Assembly: GCA_013329085.1 (NCBI GenBank)
Contig: DUKX01000108.1
Span: 1-6,031, forward strand
Source: Methanofastidiosum sp.
GTDB taxonomy: Archaea > Methanobacteriota_B > Thermococci > Methanofastidiosales > Methanofastidiosaceae
Length of the DNA stretch: 6,031 nt
Direction: 5' to 3'
In this document: in pieces, positions 1 to 5,741 of the stretch
How positions within the stretch are numbered: the stretch's first letter is position 1
How the letters are laid out: each line of letters starts with the position of its first letter
The notes under the pieces: model-generated
The model's database searches: none
Seen by the model: only the letters and a program-made list of their open reading frames with translations
Told to the model about the DNA's origin: nothing
Translations under genes and position numbers: made by a program

Positions 1-34
1 AAGAGTTATCGCTTTTGGTAACTCTTATTTTTTT
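1..34 (+). terminator. Intrinsic terminator of an upstream gene
   Basis: Bases 1-8 (AAGAGTTA) pair perfectly with 19-26 (TAACTCTT). The stem continues through a T9-G18 wobble and a C10-G17 pair, closing a six-base loop at 11-16. An A and seven T (28-34) follow directly. This is a textbook Rho-independent terminator. It should end a transcript from a gene lying before the window, separating it from the fibre block that starts at 61. The stem could extend left of base 1, which is not visible. Confidence 0.85.
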
Positions 35-60
35 CAAATTAAAAGAGGGGAGGATAATAT

Positions 61-261
61 ATGTGTAAAAATGCAATTATAAATAAGCGTGGCATGACTC
101 AATGGATAACCTGCAATATTGACGGGGAATTTTGTCCTTTCCAAAGAGTCTGCCACGAAACGAAATCTATAATTAATACTACCCAATATGTTCTGTGTCC
201 TAATTTAGTTGTTGTCGAAGAAAAACCAATCGTTAAAAAGAAGCGGTCGGCTAAAAAATAA
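61..261 (+). CDS. Small Cys- and Lys-rich phage protein, unknown function
   Basis: This 66-residue protein is not one I can name. The start is well supported: GGGGAGG at 47-53 lies seven bases before the ATG. It has five cysteines (C2, C18, C25, C31, C46); C18, C25, C31 and C46, with H32 beside C31, are spaced so that a small zinc-binding fold is possible, but there is no classical CxxC pair. The C-terminus (about residues 54-66) is strongly basic, with KKKR and AKK, which would suit binding to nucleic acid or an acidic surface. There is no signal peptide or membrane segment. It follows a terminator and opens a tightly spaced series: its TAA stop overlaps the ribosome binding site of the next gene. 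The position just before fibre genes suggests co-expression with late structural genes, but that says little about function. A metal-binding or regulatory role is only inference. Confidence 0.75.
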   Translation: MCKNAIINKRGMTQWITCNIDGEFCPFQRVCHETKSIINTTQYVLCPNLVVVEEKPIVKKKRSAKK

Positions 262-275
262 GGAGATGATGTTGT

Positions 276-590
276 ATGGCATATATAACAGTACCTAAAA
301 TTCAGCGGTCTAATACGACCACGACAACCGACTATGACATCTTGAACGACGATTTAGACTTACTTGCTCAGTTAAAAGATATAGAGCCGGATTTCCCGAA
401 CAAACCTATTGCTATGGATGTATCTGTATTTTTAGAATCAGGTGCGGGCTGTCAGATACAAGTGAATGGTTCTGACTATCAGGACTTTTTAGCAGATATA
501 TCTTATAGTTTGGACAATGTAACCAATATTAAAAATGTAAAACTATCAGCGACGGGAGTTGTTTATACCGTATCATTAACTTTCGAATAG
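276..590 (+). CDS. Probable phage structural protein upstream of the tail fibre
   Basis: This 104-residue protein begins at an ATG placed ten bases after AAGGAG (260-265), which overlaps the stop of the preceding gene. The N-terminus is Thr-rich (NTTTTTDYD, residues 13-21), followed by an acidic segment (about residues 20-42) and then a part that looks beta-rich. The C-terminal half alternates hydrophobic and polar residues (for example VSVFLES, CQIQVNGSDY, TGVVYTVSLTF), as in small virion beta-sandwich or adaptor proteins. There is no membrane segment or signal peptide. Only ten bases separate its TAG stop from the large fibre gene, so the two are almost certainly co-translated. The likely job is a fibre partner, adaptor or small baseplate component, inferred from location and composition. 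I do not recognise a named family. Reading through its TAG would add only two residues before a TGA. Confidence 0.75.
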   Translation: MAYITVPKIQRSNTTTTTDYDILNDDLDLLAQLKDIEPDFPNKPIAMDVSVFLESGAGCQIQVNGSDYQDFLADISYSLDNVTNIKNVKLSATGVVYTVSLTFE

Positions 591-600
591 GGGTGATGAT

Positions 601-3345
601 ATGAAATATATAACCAAATCCGACGCAATTGCAATTGCAACATATCTTGCAAAAAAATATGCAAGTTTAGGAATAAAGGATATTAGTGTTGATGTGAATG
701 GAAATATTGTAATCACATATGTAGACGACACCACATCAACAATTAGCGGCGATTTATTTATGGTTAAATCCGTATATGATATATATAATCGTGGTAAAGT
801 AGATTTGGCGCAAAACTCAGAACGACTTGCGGGGGAACTTGCGGCATACTATACCGATAGTAATAATATTTTATATGATAATACATTAAGCGGCTTAACC
901 GCAGACGATGTAAAAGCGGCACTTGATGAATTAACATATATGGTAAATAATATTCCACAGCCGCCTTTAAGTGCAGGAGTTGTAATACAGCCAACATTTA
1001 CAAATAATGGAAACGGAACTATAACAGTAGGAAATGCAGTTGTAAATTTATTTATCGCCACAGATTTTAATGATAAGATTCAGCGATTTACTGTAACCGG
1101 CGGAACATTCACTCCAATCAATAATGCCAATAGTTATCTTGTAGTAAATTATAATAACGGAAACCCTATATATGAAATTATTGCAAGTGCAACATTGATT
1201 AATGAAAGTACAATTATACCTGTTTATACATTTTATCGTATTGACAATACAGTATTGTATTTGAATTGGGATAGATTGGGTATCGGTCTTTCTAATAAAA
1301 TGCACCAAAGATTTGTATTTACACGCAGATTTGAGAGAGAAAGCGGATTGGCAATATCTGAATCGCCTACAAGAGTTGTAAATATTGGTGCAGGAGTTGT
1401 ATGGTATGGTGCGATTAGGAATTCATTAGATGCGGTCGCTAGTAATGTAGACAGTTGTCATTTGCATTATCATGTTGAAGGCGTTTATACTTTTGCAGAC
1501 AGAACGCAATATAATAATACACAATATGATGATGGAACAAATTTAGTTGAACTTAATCCTAATCACTATACTGTAAATTGGATTTATAGAAATGTTGAAG
1601 ACGGTAAGCATATGGAGATTGTTTTGGGTAATGCACAATACAATCAACTATCCCTTGCCATTGTAGCACAGCCAAGACCAGACTTGCCAGATATTGTTAA
1701 ATCTAATTGTGTATTAATCGGCAGAATAATTGTTCAGAAAAATGCCACAACTGCGGCAAATATTGCAAGTGCGTTTGATGTAACTTTTGTATCAGTGCCA
1801 ATTAATAACCATAATGATTTGGGCGGTTTAGAAGGTGGAACACCAAACGAATATTTTCATTTAACCGCCGACGAATATGACCATTTAGAAGATTTTAGCA
1901 ATATTAAAAGATATGGATTTGTTGACAGAAGTGAAACATCAATAAGTTTTGATGGTGTTAATACATTTACTTTAACCGATAACGGCAGTGGTTGGTCATA
2001 TTTTAGAAACGGTAGAATGTTTACAATTACAGGAAATAAAACTGTAAACTTAACTTCAACTCCGCCTGCGGCTAAAGGCAAGTATTATATTTTTATAGAT
2101 GATGAAGTTGGGACTTTGTCTGTTTCTCAAACGCCGTGGACTTTAAACGACACAAAAGTTGTCGTGTCAGTAATTGCGTGGGACAATGCCTTAACGCCAA
2201 AGTTCCAAATGGCAGATGAAAGACATACTGCTTTGTGGGATAGACAATCTCACAGATATCACCATTTAGTAGATGGTACAAAATTAATTGCAGGGTCGGA
2301 GTTGAATGGATATGTTTTAAATAGCGGCACAAATACTAATAAAGTGTTTGAGATAACAGAAGCCGCAATTGCAGACGAAGATATATTTTTAACTCTTGAC
2401 GCTTTTGCAAAACCAAATGGTACAGATAGTGTATATACAGTATTGTATAGAAACGCATCGTTGCAGTGGCTTTGGAATTTAAGCCCTATGCCGTTTAAAT
2501 ATACCACAACAGGCTTTATTGAATATGATAATAATGGAACTTTAACGCCACTAACAAACAATAATTTTACTAATACTTATTTATTAGTTTCTAATATTCA
2601 AGGTCAGTCTAGGTTTATGTTTGTAGTTGGTCAAAGTGTATTTTCAAATGCGGCAAGTGCATATGCTGAAAGGTTTGAAACGTATAATTTAGCCAATTTT
2701 ATTACGGCTGAATCTGTTGCATTATATCAATTGACTTGGAAGGGTGTTATTAATGCAGGCACGGGTCAATGTGAGTTAAATAGGGTTCAAAAAATTAGCG
2801 TAAATATTGTTGCGACCAATATTGTCGCCAATCCTAGTCACAATAGTCTGAATGATTTGCAAGGCGGCACAACGAATGAATATTATCATTTAACCGCAAC
2901 ACAGCATACCGACTTATTAGCCACAAGATTTTGGGCATTATTAGGCGTTCCTGCAAATCTTGCAATAACAACAGAATATCAAAAAATTCTAAACACAGAC
3001 ACAACAAAAATTCCAACAGATACAAGCACTTATTTTACGCTAAGTGCAGACAAAAAAGATATTACTTGCGTGAGGGCAGGTGTGGTTAGAATAACTAGAA
3101 CCGTAACCGTATCTTCTCTATCTGCAGGTATTAACCTATTTCTTATACCCACTATTAATGGAACTCAAACAGCACAATGCACAGCACAAGAACAGCAACG
3201 TGCAGTTGGGACGACGACCAAAGATATTGGTTATTCATATTATCTTTCTGTAAACGCAGGAGATGTAATATCTTTATGGGCTAAAGGCTCAGACGCAAGT
3301 ACATTAACATATGTTAACGCAAGAACAACAGTAGAGTATATTTAA
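601..3345 (+). CDS. Modular tail fibre / receptor-binding protein
   Basis: This 914-residue protein starts at an ATG behind GGGGTGAT (590-597). The N-terminal 115 residues probably attach it to the tail and contain the fibre motif YDNTLSGLTADDVKAALDEL (92-111), often seen at coiled trimer junctions. Module 1 (about 115-429) is a beta-rich fibre module with HLHYH (287-291), NTQYDDGTNLVEL and a GRIIVQK strand, ending in HNDLGGLEGG...NEYFHLT (404-422). Module 2 (about 430-772) carries DERHTALWD...SHRYHHLVDGT (539-560) and ends in a second copy, HNSLNDLQGG...NEYYHLT (747-765). Residues about 785-914 resemble a C1q/TNF-like jelly roll (RAGVVRIT..., then LSVNAGDVISLWAKG), a common receptor-binding head. 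No peptidase, lyase or chaperone domain is evident. It should be a trimeric fibre on the tail tip or baseplate that selects the host surface ligand. Family assignment is from remembered motifs; the fold and trimer state are inference. Confidence 0.9.
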   Translation: MKYITKSDAIAIATYLAKKYASLGIKDISVDVNGNIVITYVDDTTSTISGDLFMVKSVYDIYNRGKVDLAQNSERLAGELAAYYTDSNNILYDNTLSGLTADDVKAALDELTYMVNNIPQPPLSAGVVIQPTFTNNGNGTITVGNAVVNLFIATDFNDKIQRFTVTGGTFTPINNANSYLVVNYNNGNPIYEIIASATLINESTIIPVYTFYRIDNTVLYLNWDRLGIGLSNKMHQRFVFTRRFERESGLAISESPTRVVNIGAGVVWYGAIRNSLDAVASNVDSCHLHYHVEGVYTFADRTQYNNTQYDDGTNLVELNPNHYTVNWIYRNVEDGKHMEIVLGNAQYNQLSLAIVAQPRPDLPDIVKSNCVLIGRIIVQKNATTAANIASAFDVTFVSVPINNHNDLGGLEGGTPNEYFHLTADEYDHLEDFSNIKRYGFVDRSETSISFDGVNTFTLTDNGSGWSYFRNGRMFTITGNKTVNLTSTPPAAKGKYYIFIDDEVGTLSVSQTPWTLNDTKVVVSVIAWDNALTPKFQMADERHTALWDRQSHRYHHLVDGTKLIAGSELNGYVLNSGTNTNKVFEITEAAIADEDIFLTLDAFAKPNGTDSVYTVLYRNASLQWLWNLSPMPFKYTTTGFIEYDNNGTLTPLTNNNFTNTYLLVSNIQGQSRFMFVVGQSVFSNAASAYAERFETYNLANFITAESVALYQLTWKGVINAGTGQCELNRVQKISVNIVATNIVANPSHNSLNDLQGGTTNEYYHLTATQHTDLLATRFWALLGVPANLAITTEYQKILNTDTTKIPTDTSTYFTLSADKKDITCVRAGVVRITRTVTVSSLSAGINLFLIPTINGTQTAQCTAQEQQRAVGTTTKDIGYSYYLSVNAGDVISLWAKGSDASTLTYVNARTTVEYI
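1810..1887 (+). repeat. HNxLxxLxGG module end, copy 1 (in the fibre gene)
   Basis: Fibre residues 404-429 read HNDLGGLEGGT, then PNEYFHLTADEYDHL. This is the first of two copies of a motif that recurs in fibres of phages of Gram-positive and gut bacteria. It marks the junction between two beta-rich modules. The copies match at HN-L--L-GGT-NEY-HLTA at protein level but differ in DNA, so the duplication is old or was assembled by exchange. Confidence 0.85.
2839..2916 (+). repeat. HNxLxxLxGG module end, copy 2 (in the fibre gene)
   Basis: Fibre residues 747-772 read HNSLNDLQGGT, then TNEYYHLTATQHTDL. This is the second copy, 343 residues after the first, directly before the C-terminal receptor-binding head. 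Repeats of this kind are natural points for module shuffling among fibre genes. Confidence 0.85.
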
Positions 3346-3351
3346 GGAGGT
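3344..3351 (+). promoter_or_regulatory. Strong Shine-Dalgarno of the head-fibre-like gene
   Basis: AAGGAGGT, almost a full complement to the 16S rRNA 3' end, overlaps the fibre gene's TAA stop and lies seven bases before the ATG at 3359. It is the best ribosome binding site in the window. It supports 3359 as a real start, which matters because the gene it serves has an early TAG. Confidence 0.85.
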
Positions 3352-3358
3352 AAGAATT

Positions 3359-3544
3359 ATGGCAAAAATTGCGCAGTGTGGTGGATTAATGTTGGGCGAT
3401 ATGCTTGACAATGTAGGTGGATAGGTAGTAATCAAACCGATGGCAAATCAGGCGGCATCAGAAGAAACAACTAGTCCTACCGTAGCAGAATTTAATGCGC
3501 TTTTAGCAAAACTTAAAGCCGCAGGATTTATGGTAGCCGACTAG
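3359..3544 (+). CDS. Head-fibre-like small phage protein with an in-frame amber codon
   Basis: From the ATG at 3359, behind an excellent ribosome binding site, one frame runs 61 codons to TAG at 3542-3544, followed at once by TAA. It is broken only by TAG at codon 22 (3422-3424). The first part is MAKIAQCGGLMLGDMLDNVGG. After the TAG comes VVIKPMANQAASEETTSP, then TVAEFNALLAKLKAAGFM. That last stretch has the pattern of short phage head-fibre proteins (phi29 gp8.5-type), whose ends carry an amphipathic helix of the FNALLAKLKAAG kind. Coding sense is equally good on both sides of the TAG, and Gln (CAG, one transition away) would fit there. Options are readthrough, reinitiation at ATG 3440 (34 residues; weak AGGT before it), a recent nonsense mutation, or a sequence error. 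In the standard code the first product is a 21-residue peptide. The head-fibre assignment is moderate; the interruption is seen directly. Confidence 0.6.
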
Positions 3545-3558
3545 TAAGAATTATTAAC

Positions 3559-3566
3559 AAGGATGG
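3559..3566 (+). promoter_or_regulatory. Ribosome binding site that sets the GTG start of the MazF-like gene
   Basis: AAGGATGG, six bases before GTG 3573, is the only good ribosome binding site near this gene. An in-frame TAA at 3567-3569 rules out any longer N-terminus. The start is therefore GTG. Confidence 0.65.
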
Positions 3567-3572
3567 TAAAGG

Positions 3573-3926
3573 GTGGATAAAAAAGTTTATCGGCAATGTG
3601 TGTACTTGGCGAATCTTGACGGGATAGGTAGTGAGCAACAGGGGCTAAAGATTGTGATTTGTGTTAGTAATAATGCACATAATCTGAACGCCCCTACCTT
3701 TACTTGTATTCCTTTGACTAGTAAAAATAAAAACGAACTGCCAGTACATTATAAACTGGATACCAGTAAATATAATTTCTTATGGAAAGAAGAAACGACT
3801 GTTTTGTGCGAATCTCTTTGTGTGATAGATAAATCAAGAGTACAACGATTTATTGGTAGAATTGACGATGACGATATGTTAGAAATAGAAAGGCGTTTGA
3901 TGATACAATTAGGAATATTAGATTAA
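3573..3926 (+). CDS. MazF/PemK-like toxin-fold protein, orphan, active-site Arg replaced by Lys
   Basis: At 117 residues this has the usual length of MazF-type endoribonucleases, which cut mRNA at short sites. It follows the family nearly end to end: VYLANLDGIGSEQQG (10-24) matches the VYxADLxxxxGSEQGG strand-loop, LTSK (48-51) the ITxQ/ITSK strand with the conserved Thr (T49), ELPVHYKL the KLPTHVEI strand, and IDKSRVQRFIGRIDDDDM (85-102) the IDKxRLxxKIxxLDDexM helix. The conserved catalytic Arg (R25 of Bacillus MazF, in GVRP) is K26 here (GLKI), the following Pro is lost, and the RGD start is RQC. RNase activity may be weak, altered or lost. No MazE-like antitoxin is adjacent; the neighbours are a head-fibre-like gene and a coiled-coil membrane protein. 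GTG start. It may be a phage-adapted regulator or RNA-binding derivative. The family is confident, the activity is not. Confidence 0.85.
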   Translation: MDKKVYRQCVYLANLDGIGSEQQGLKIVICVSNNAHNLNAPTFTCIPLTSKNKNELPVHYKLDTSKYNFLWKEETTVLCESLCVIDKSRVQRFIGRIDDDDMLEIERRLMIQLGILD

Positions 3927-3930
3927 GGAG
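3925..3930 (+). promoter_or_regulatory. Ribosome binding site that sets the GTG start of the XhlA-like gene
   Basis: AAGGAG overlaps the stop of the MazF-like gene and lies eight bases before GTG 3939. This supports a GTG start. Another GTG at 3937 is out of frame. Confidence 0.7.
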
Positions 3931-3938
3931 ATTTTAGT

Positions 3939-4382
3939 GTGGATATACAAGAATTAGCATTAGAGCAACAGTCGCTCCGAAAGAGGGTTGGAGTGTTGGA
4001 ACAAAAACAGGCGGTTAGCGACATATTGGCACAGCAGAGTATTGAAACAACCAAAGAACTTAGTTTAACTCTTAAAGAATTTAGCATCACGCTAGTTAAT
4101 ATTAATAATTCGTTGGCAAGAAGTGATGAGAAGATTGAGGAAGTCAGCAAAATGATTTCCAAAATCGACGGTAAAGTTAGTTCGCTAGAGGAAAACTTTG
4201 AAGAAAAGGTTGACTGCTTAGAGGCTAATATATCTAAAGATGTAGGAGTTCTAAAAGACAGAATAGATACTGTAGAAGAAAAGGGCAAATTTGATTTTAT
4301 ATTATATGTTAAGCAGAATTTTGTGACAATAATGTTGGCACTTGGCGCTTTAGCATATATCATAACGAATATAGTTAAATAG
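3939..4382 (+). CDS. XhlA-like coiled-coil membrane protein, probable holin partner
   Basis: This 147-residue protein starts at GTG 3939. Residues 1-118 are predicted helical with heptad-like spacing of Leu, Ile and Val and many charged residues (for example LEQQSLRKRVGVLEQKQ, then VSSLEENFEEKVDCLEANI), indicating a long coiled coil. Residues 128-146 form one membrane segment (FVTIMLALGALAYIITNIV) ending in Lys. A coiled coil followed by a single C-terminal membrane segment is the plan of the XhlA (haemolysin XhlA) family, which works with a holin and endolysin in host lysis in Bacillus phages. Typical XhlA proteins are about 70-90 residues, so this one has a longer coil. Another membrane protein follows 15 bases later, consistent with a lysis cassette. 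It could instead be another membrane-anchored phage coiled coil. It ends in TAG, in frame with the next gene. Confidence 0.75.
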   Translation: MDIQELALEQQSLRKRVGVLEQKQAVSDILAQQSIETTKELSLTLKEFSITLVNINNSLARSDEKIEEVSKMISKIDGKVSSLEENFEEKVDCLEANISKDVGVLKDRIDTVEEKGKFDFILYVKQNFVTIMLALGALAYIITNIVK

Positions 4383-4397
4383 AATGAGAGGGACGAA

Positions 4398-4757
4398 ATG
4401 ACTTTAATAACAATATTGATTGTTGTAGCAATCACGACTATGATTTATCTATCAATTATCTTGACAAAATTTTTAGATGATTTTATTAAATCTAAAGCGG
4501 AATCAAATAGTGCGGAGTTTTTAAAAACATACTTTAAACACGCTAATAATATCTTATACGATGTTGTTGACGAAGCATATGATAGGGTCGCAAAAGACGG
4601 ATTAACTGAAAAAGAATATTGTAATAAATTACTTATTTATACTAAAAAGAAGTTTGAGGCAATTATGGGTAAAGAAGTACGATATGTAATTGAACATATG
4701 ATTTCTTATGACGAGTGGTTGCTACTCGCAATCAATAGGGGTAAAAGAATATATTAG
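4398..4757 (+). CDS. LLH-type holin-like membrane protein
   Basis: This 119-residue protein starts at an ATG five bases after GAGAGGGA (4386-4393). Residues about 2-23 form one membrane segment (LITILIVVAITTMIYLSIIL), followed by a charged helical domain with ANNILYDVVDEAYDRVAKDG and KKKFEAIMGKEVRYVIEHM. An N-terminal membrane helix, then a helix with spaced Ala/Val-Glu and a KK...F...G region, is the plan of LLH-type holins (holin superfamily 6), which permeabilise the membrane and release endolysin. The match is by architecture and only moderate in sequence. It follows the XhlA-like gene closely, and its TAG stop is directly followed by a strong terminator, so it is the last gene of its transcript. 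No endolysin is adjacent. An alternative is a non-lytic membrane protein. Confidence 0.7.
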   Translation: MTLITILIVVAITTMIYLSIILTKFLDDFIKSKAESNSAEFLKTYFKHANNILYDVVDEAYDRVAKDGLTEKEYCNKLLIYTKKKFEAIMGKEVRYVIEHMISYDEWLLLAINRGKRIY

Positions 4758-4799
4758 GATGCTGTTTTGGGGCTATCACAGCCCCGTACAGCGTCTTTT
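4758..4799 (+). terminator. Strong intrinsic terminator after the lysis-type genes
   Basis: The outer stem pairs 4758-4765 (GATGCTGT) with 4788-4795 (ACAGCGTC), including one T-G wobble. The inner GC-rich stem pairs 4769-4774 (GGGGCT) with 4780-4785 (AGCCCC) around the loop ATCAC. Four T follow at 4796-4799. It begins on the base after the holin-like stop codon. It lacks a T-run on the other strand, so it should act only on rightward transcripts. It separates the fibre/lysis block from the genes that start at 4839. Confidence 0.85.
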
Positions 4800-4838
4800 A
4801 TTGGTTATTAGTATAAATGTATTAAAGGAGATTTAAAC

Positions 4839-5252
4839 ATGGTAGAATTAAACATGGCATACGTAACAGACGTTAATTTTGACGTTGTAATTAAATGTTA
4901 TATCACCCCCGCAGAGATGGAAGTTATTGTAACTAATATGGTTGCGGAAGAAGATGTATTTAAGCGAGAACTTTTAAGAAAGTATTACATATTGAAGTAT
5001 TGTACAGATATTGAAGTCGATGAAGATTTTGATTTAGAACTTGCTGTCGGCAGTGGATTGTTTGAAGCAATTGAAATGAATATTGTTAATTATGAAGAAG
5101 TAGATGATATGATTGACAAGATTGAAAATCCGACATCATTGCTGAAATCGTTCTTAACAAATATTGAATCTAAGATTCCTGACCAGAAGACTCAGAAACA
5201 GATGTTGACTAAACTGCAAAAAATGAGCAAAGAGATGTCGAAAAATGAGTAG
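4839..5252 (+). CDS. Conserved-looking phage protein, unknown function (possible assembly protein)
   Basis: This 137-residue soluble protein starts at an ATG eight bases after AAAGGAG (4824-4830); another Met at residue 6 is a poorer start. The N-terminal 110 residues are acidic (EEDVF, DIEVDEDFDLEL, YEEVDDMIDKIE) and look mostly helical, with VIKCYITPAEMEVIVTNMV followed by LLRKYYILKYCTDIEV. The last 30 residues are Lys/Gln/Met-rich (DQKTQKQMLTKLQKMSKEM) and probably form a helical tail. There is no membrane segment, signal or catalytic motif. It is the first gene after a terminator and overlaps the next gene by eight bases, so the two are coupled. Size, composition and pairing resemble small phage virion-assembly or tail-chaperone proteins, but I cannot assign a family and the role is inference. 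Confidence 0.75.
   Translation: MVELNMAYVTDVNFDVVIKCYITPAEMEVIVTNMVAEEDVFKRELLRKYYILKYCTDIEVDEDFDLELAVGSGLFEAIEMNIVNYEEVDDMIDKIENPTSLLKSFLTNIESKIPDQKTQKQMLTKLQKMSKEMSKNE
5245..5252 (+). promoter_or_regulatory. Start/stop overlap (ATGAGTAG)
   Basis: The last codons of one gene (GAG TAG) share eight bases with the first of the next (ATG AGT AG). This arrangement commonly couples translation, with ribosomes that end the first protein reinitiating the second. Confidence 0.7.
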
Positions 5253-5730
5253 CGATATATATAGTGGTTTAGTATTTAAGAGCGCAATTGCACTTGATTA
5301 TGCTATGGAAAAACTGCTAGAACAACTTAAAATCAACATTGAAAAAATAGTATATGGTGCAGGTTCGCCAAACTATTATGAGAGAACTATGGAGTTTTTA
5401 AATAGTTGGGAAACATCTAAACCAATCATTAAGGGCAATATAGTTGAGTCAGAATTGTTTCAAAATACTTTTGCAATGCAATCCGACCCTGATAATTTTA
5501 CACATGGCAGTTATTGGTACACTAATAATGATGTGCGAGAATTTATGGCAGAGATTATATTTGAGGGTTTATCAGGGCCGATGTTTGGCACAGGATTTTG
5601 GTCAGTTGCAAGAGACGCATGGACTCCAACTTTAATTCATTTAGAGAATGGTGACTTTGACAGATGGTTTGCCGATGCTATGCGTATGCAGGGCGAAGAT
5701 TCATTTACGTTTAATATCTCATTCACTTAA
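5245..5730 (+). CDS. Probable phage virion/head-tail connector protein, unknown family
   Basis: This 161-residue protein starts at ATG 5245 inside the end of the preceding gene (shared ATGAGTAG), with AAGAGATG just upstream. Residues 1-37 are helical. Then come Y44-YERTMEFLNSW-55, HGSYWYTNNDVREFM (87-101), FEGLSGPMFGTGFWSVARDAW (106-126), and NGDFDRWFADAM near the end. A Y-x-R-T-x-x-L-x-x-S-W element followed by a mid-region beta part and an R-D-A-W element is a pattern I associate with small head-completion or tail-joining proteins of the HK97 gp10-like kind in phages of Firmicutes. The match is by eye and not certain. No membrane segment or enzyme motif is seen. Translational coupling with the upstream gene suggests fixed stoichiometry. 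The resolvase gene follows 11 bases later. Confidence 0.7.
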   Translation: MSSDIYSGLVFKSAIALDYAMEKLLEQLKINIEKIVYGAGSPNYYERTMEFLNSWETSKPIIKGNIVESELFQNTFAMQSDPDNFTHGSYWYTNNDVREFMAEIIFEGLSGPMFGTGFWSVARDAWTPTLIHLENGDFDRWFADAMRMQGEDSFTFNISFT

Positions 5731-5741
5731 AGAGGTACAAT

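Noticed and set aside
31..58. Possible promoter TTTTCA / 16 bases / GATAAT before the first gene
   Set aside because: Transcription would start at about base 65, inside the coding sequence, and would lose the good ribosome binding site at 47-53. The -35 box falls in the terminator T-run. Probably AT-rich chance.
3425..3460. RNA hairpin after the TAG at 3422 as a readthrough stimulator
   Set aside because: Only weak pairings (GATG with CATC, CCG with CGG) are visible, not a convincing stem or pseudoknot. Folding software would be needed to say more.
3440..3544. The 34-residue product from ATG 3440 as a MazE-like antitoxin for the downstream MazF-like gene
   Set aside because: Position is suggestive, but the sequence lacks a MazE DNA-binding fold and its end matches short head-fibre proteins instead.
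3923..4435. 170-codon open frame on the minus strand opposite the XhlA-like gene
   Set aside because: It lies antisense to a better supported gene with a coiled coil and membrane segment. Its Ser/Leu-rich composition is what antisense of such a gene gives, and no other minus-strand genes are present.
4812..4817. TATAAA as a -10 box for the gene at 4839
   Set aside because: No acceptable -35 sequence lies 16-18 bases upstream; that position is the terminator stem. A promoter for the second gene group is expected somewhere, but I cannot support this one.
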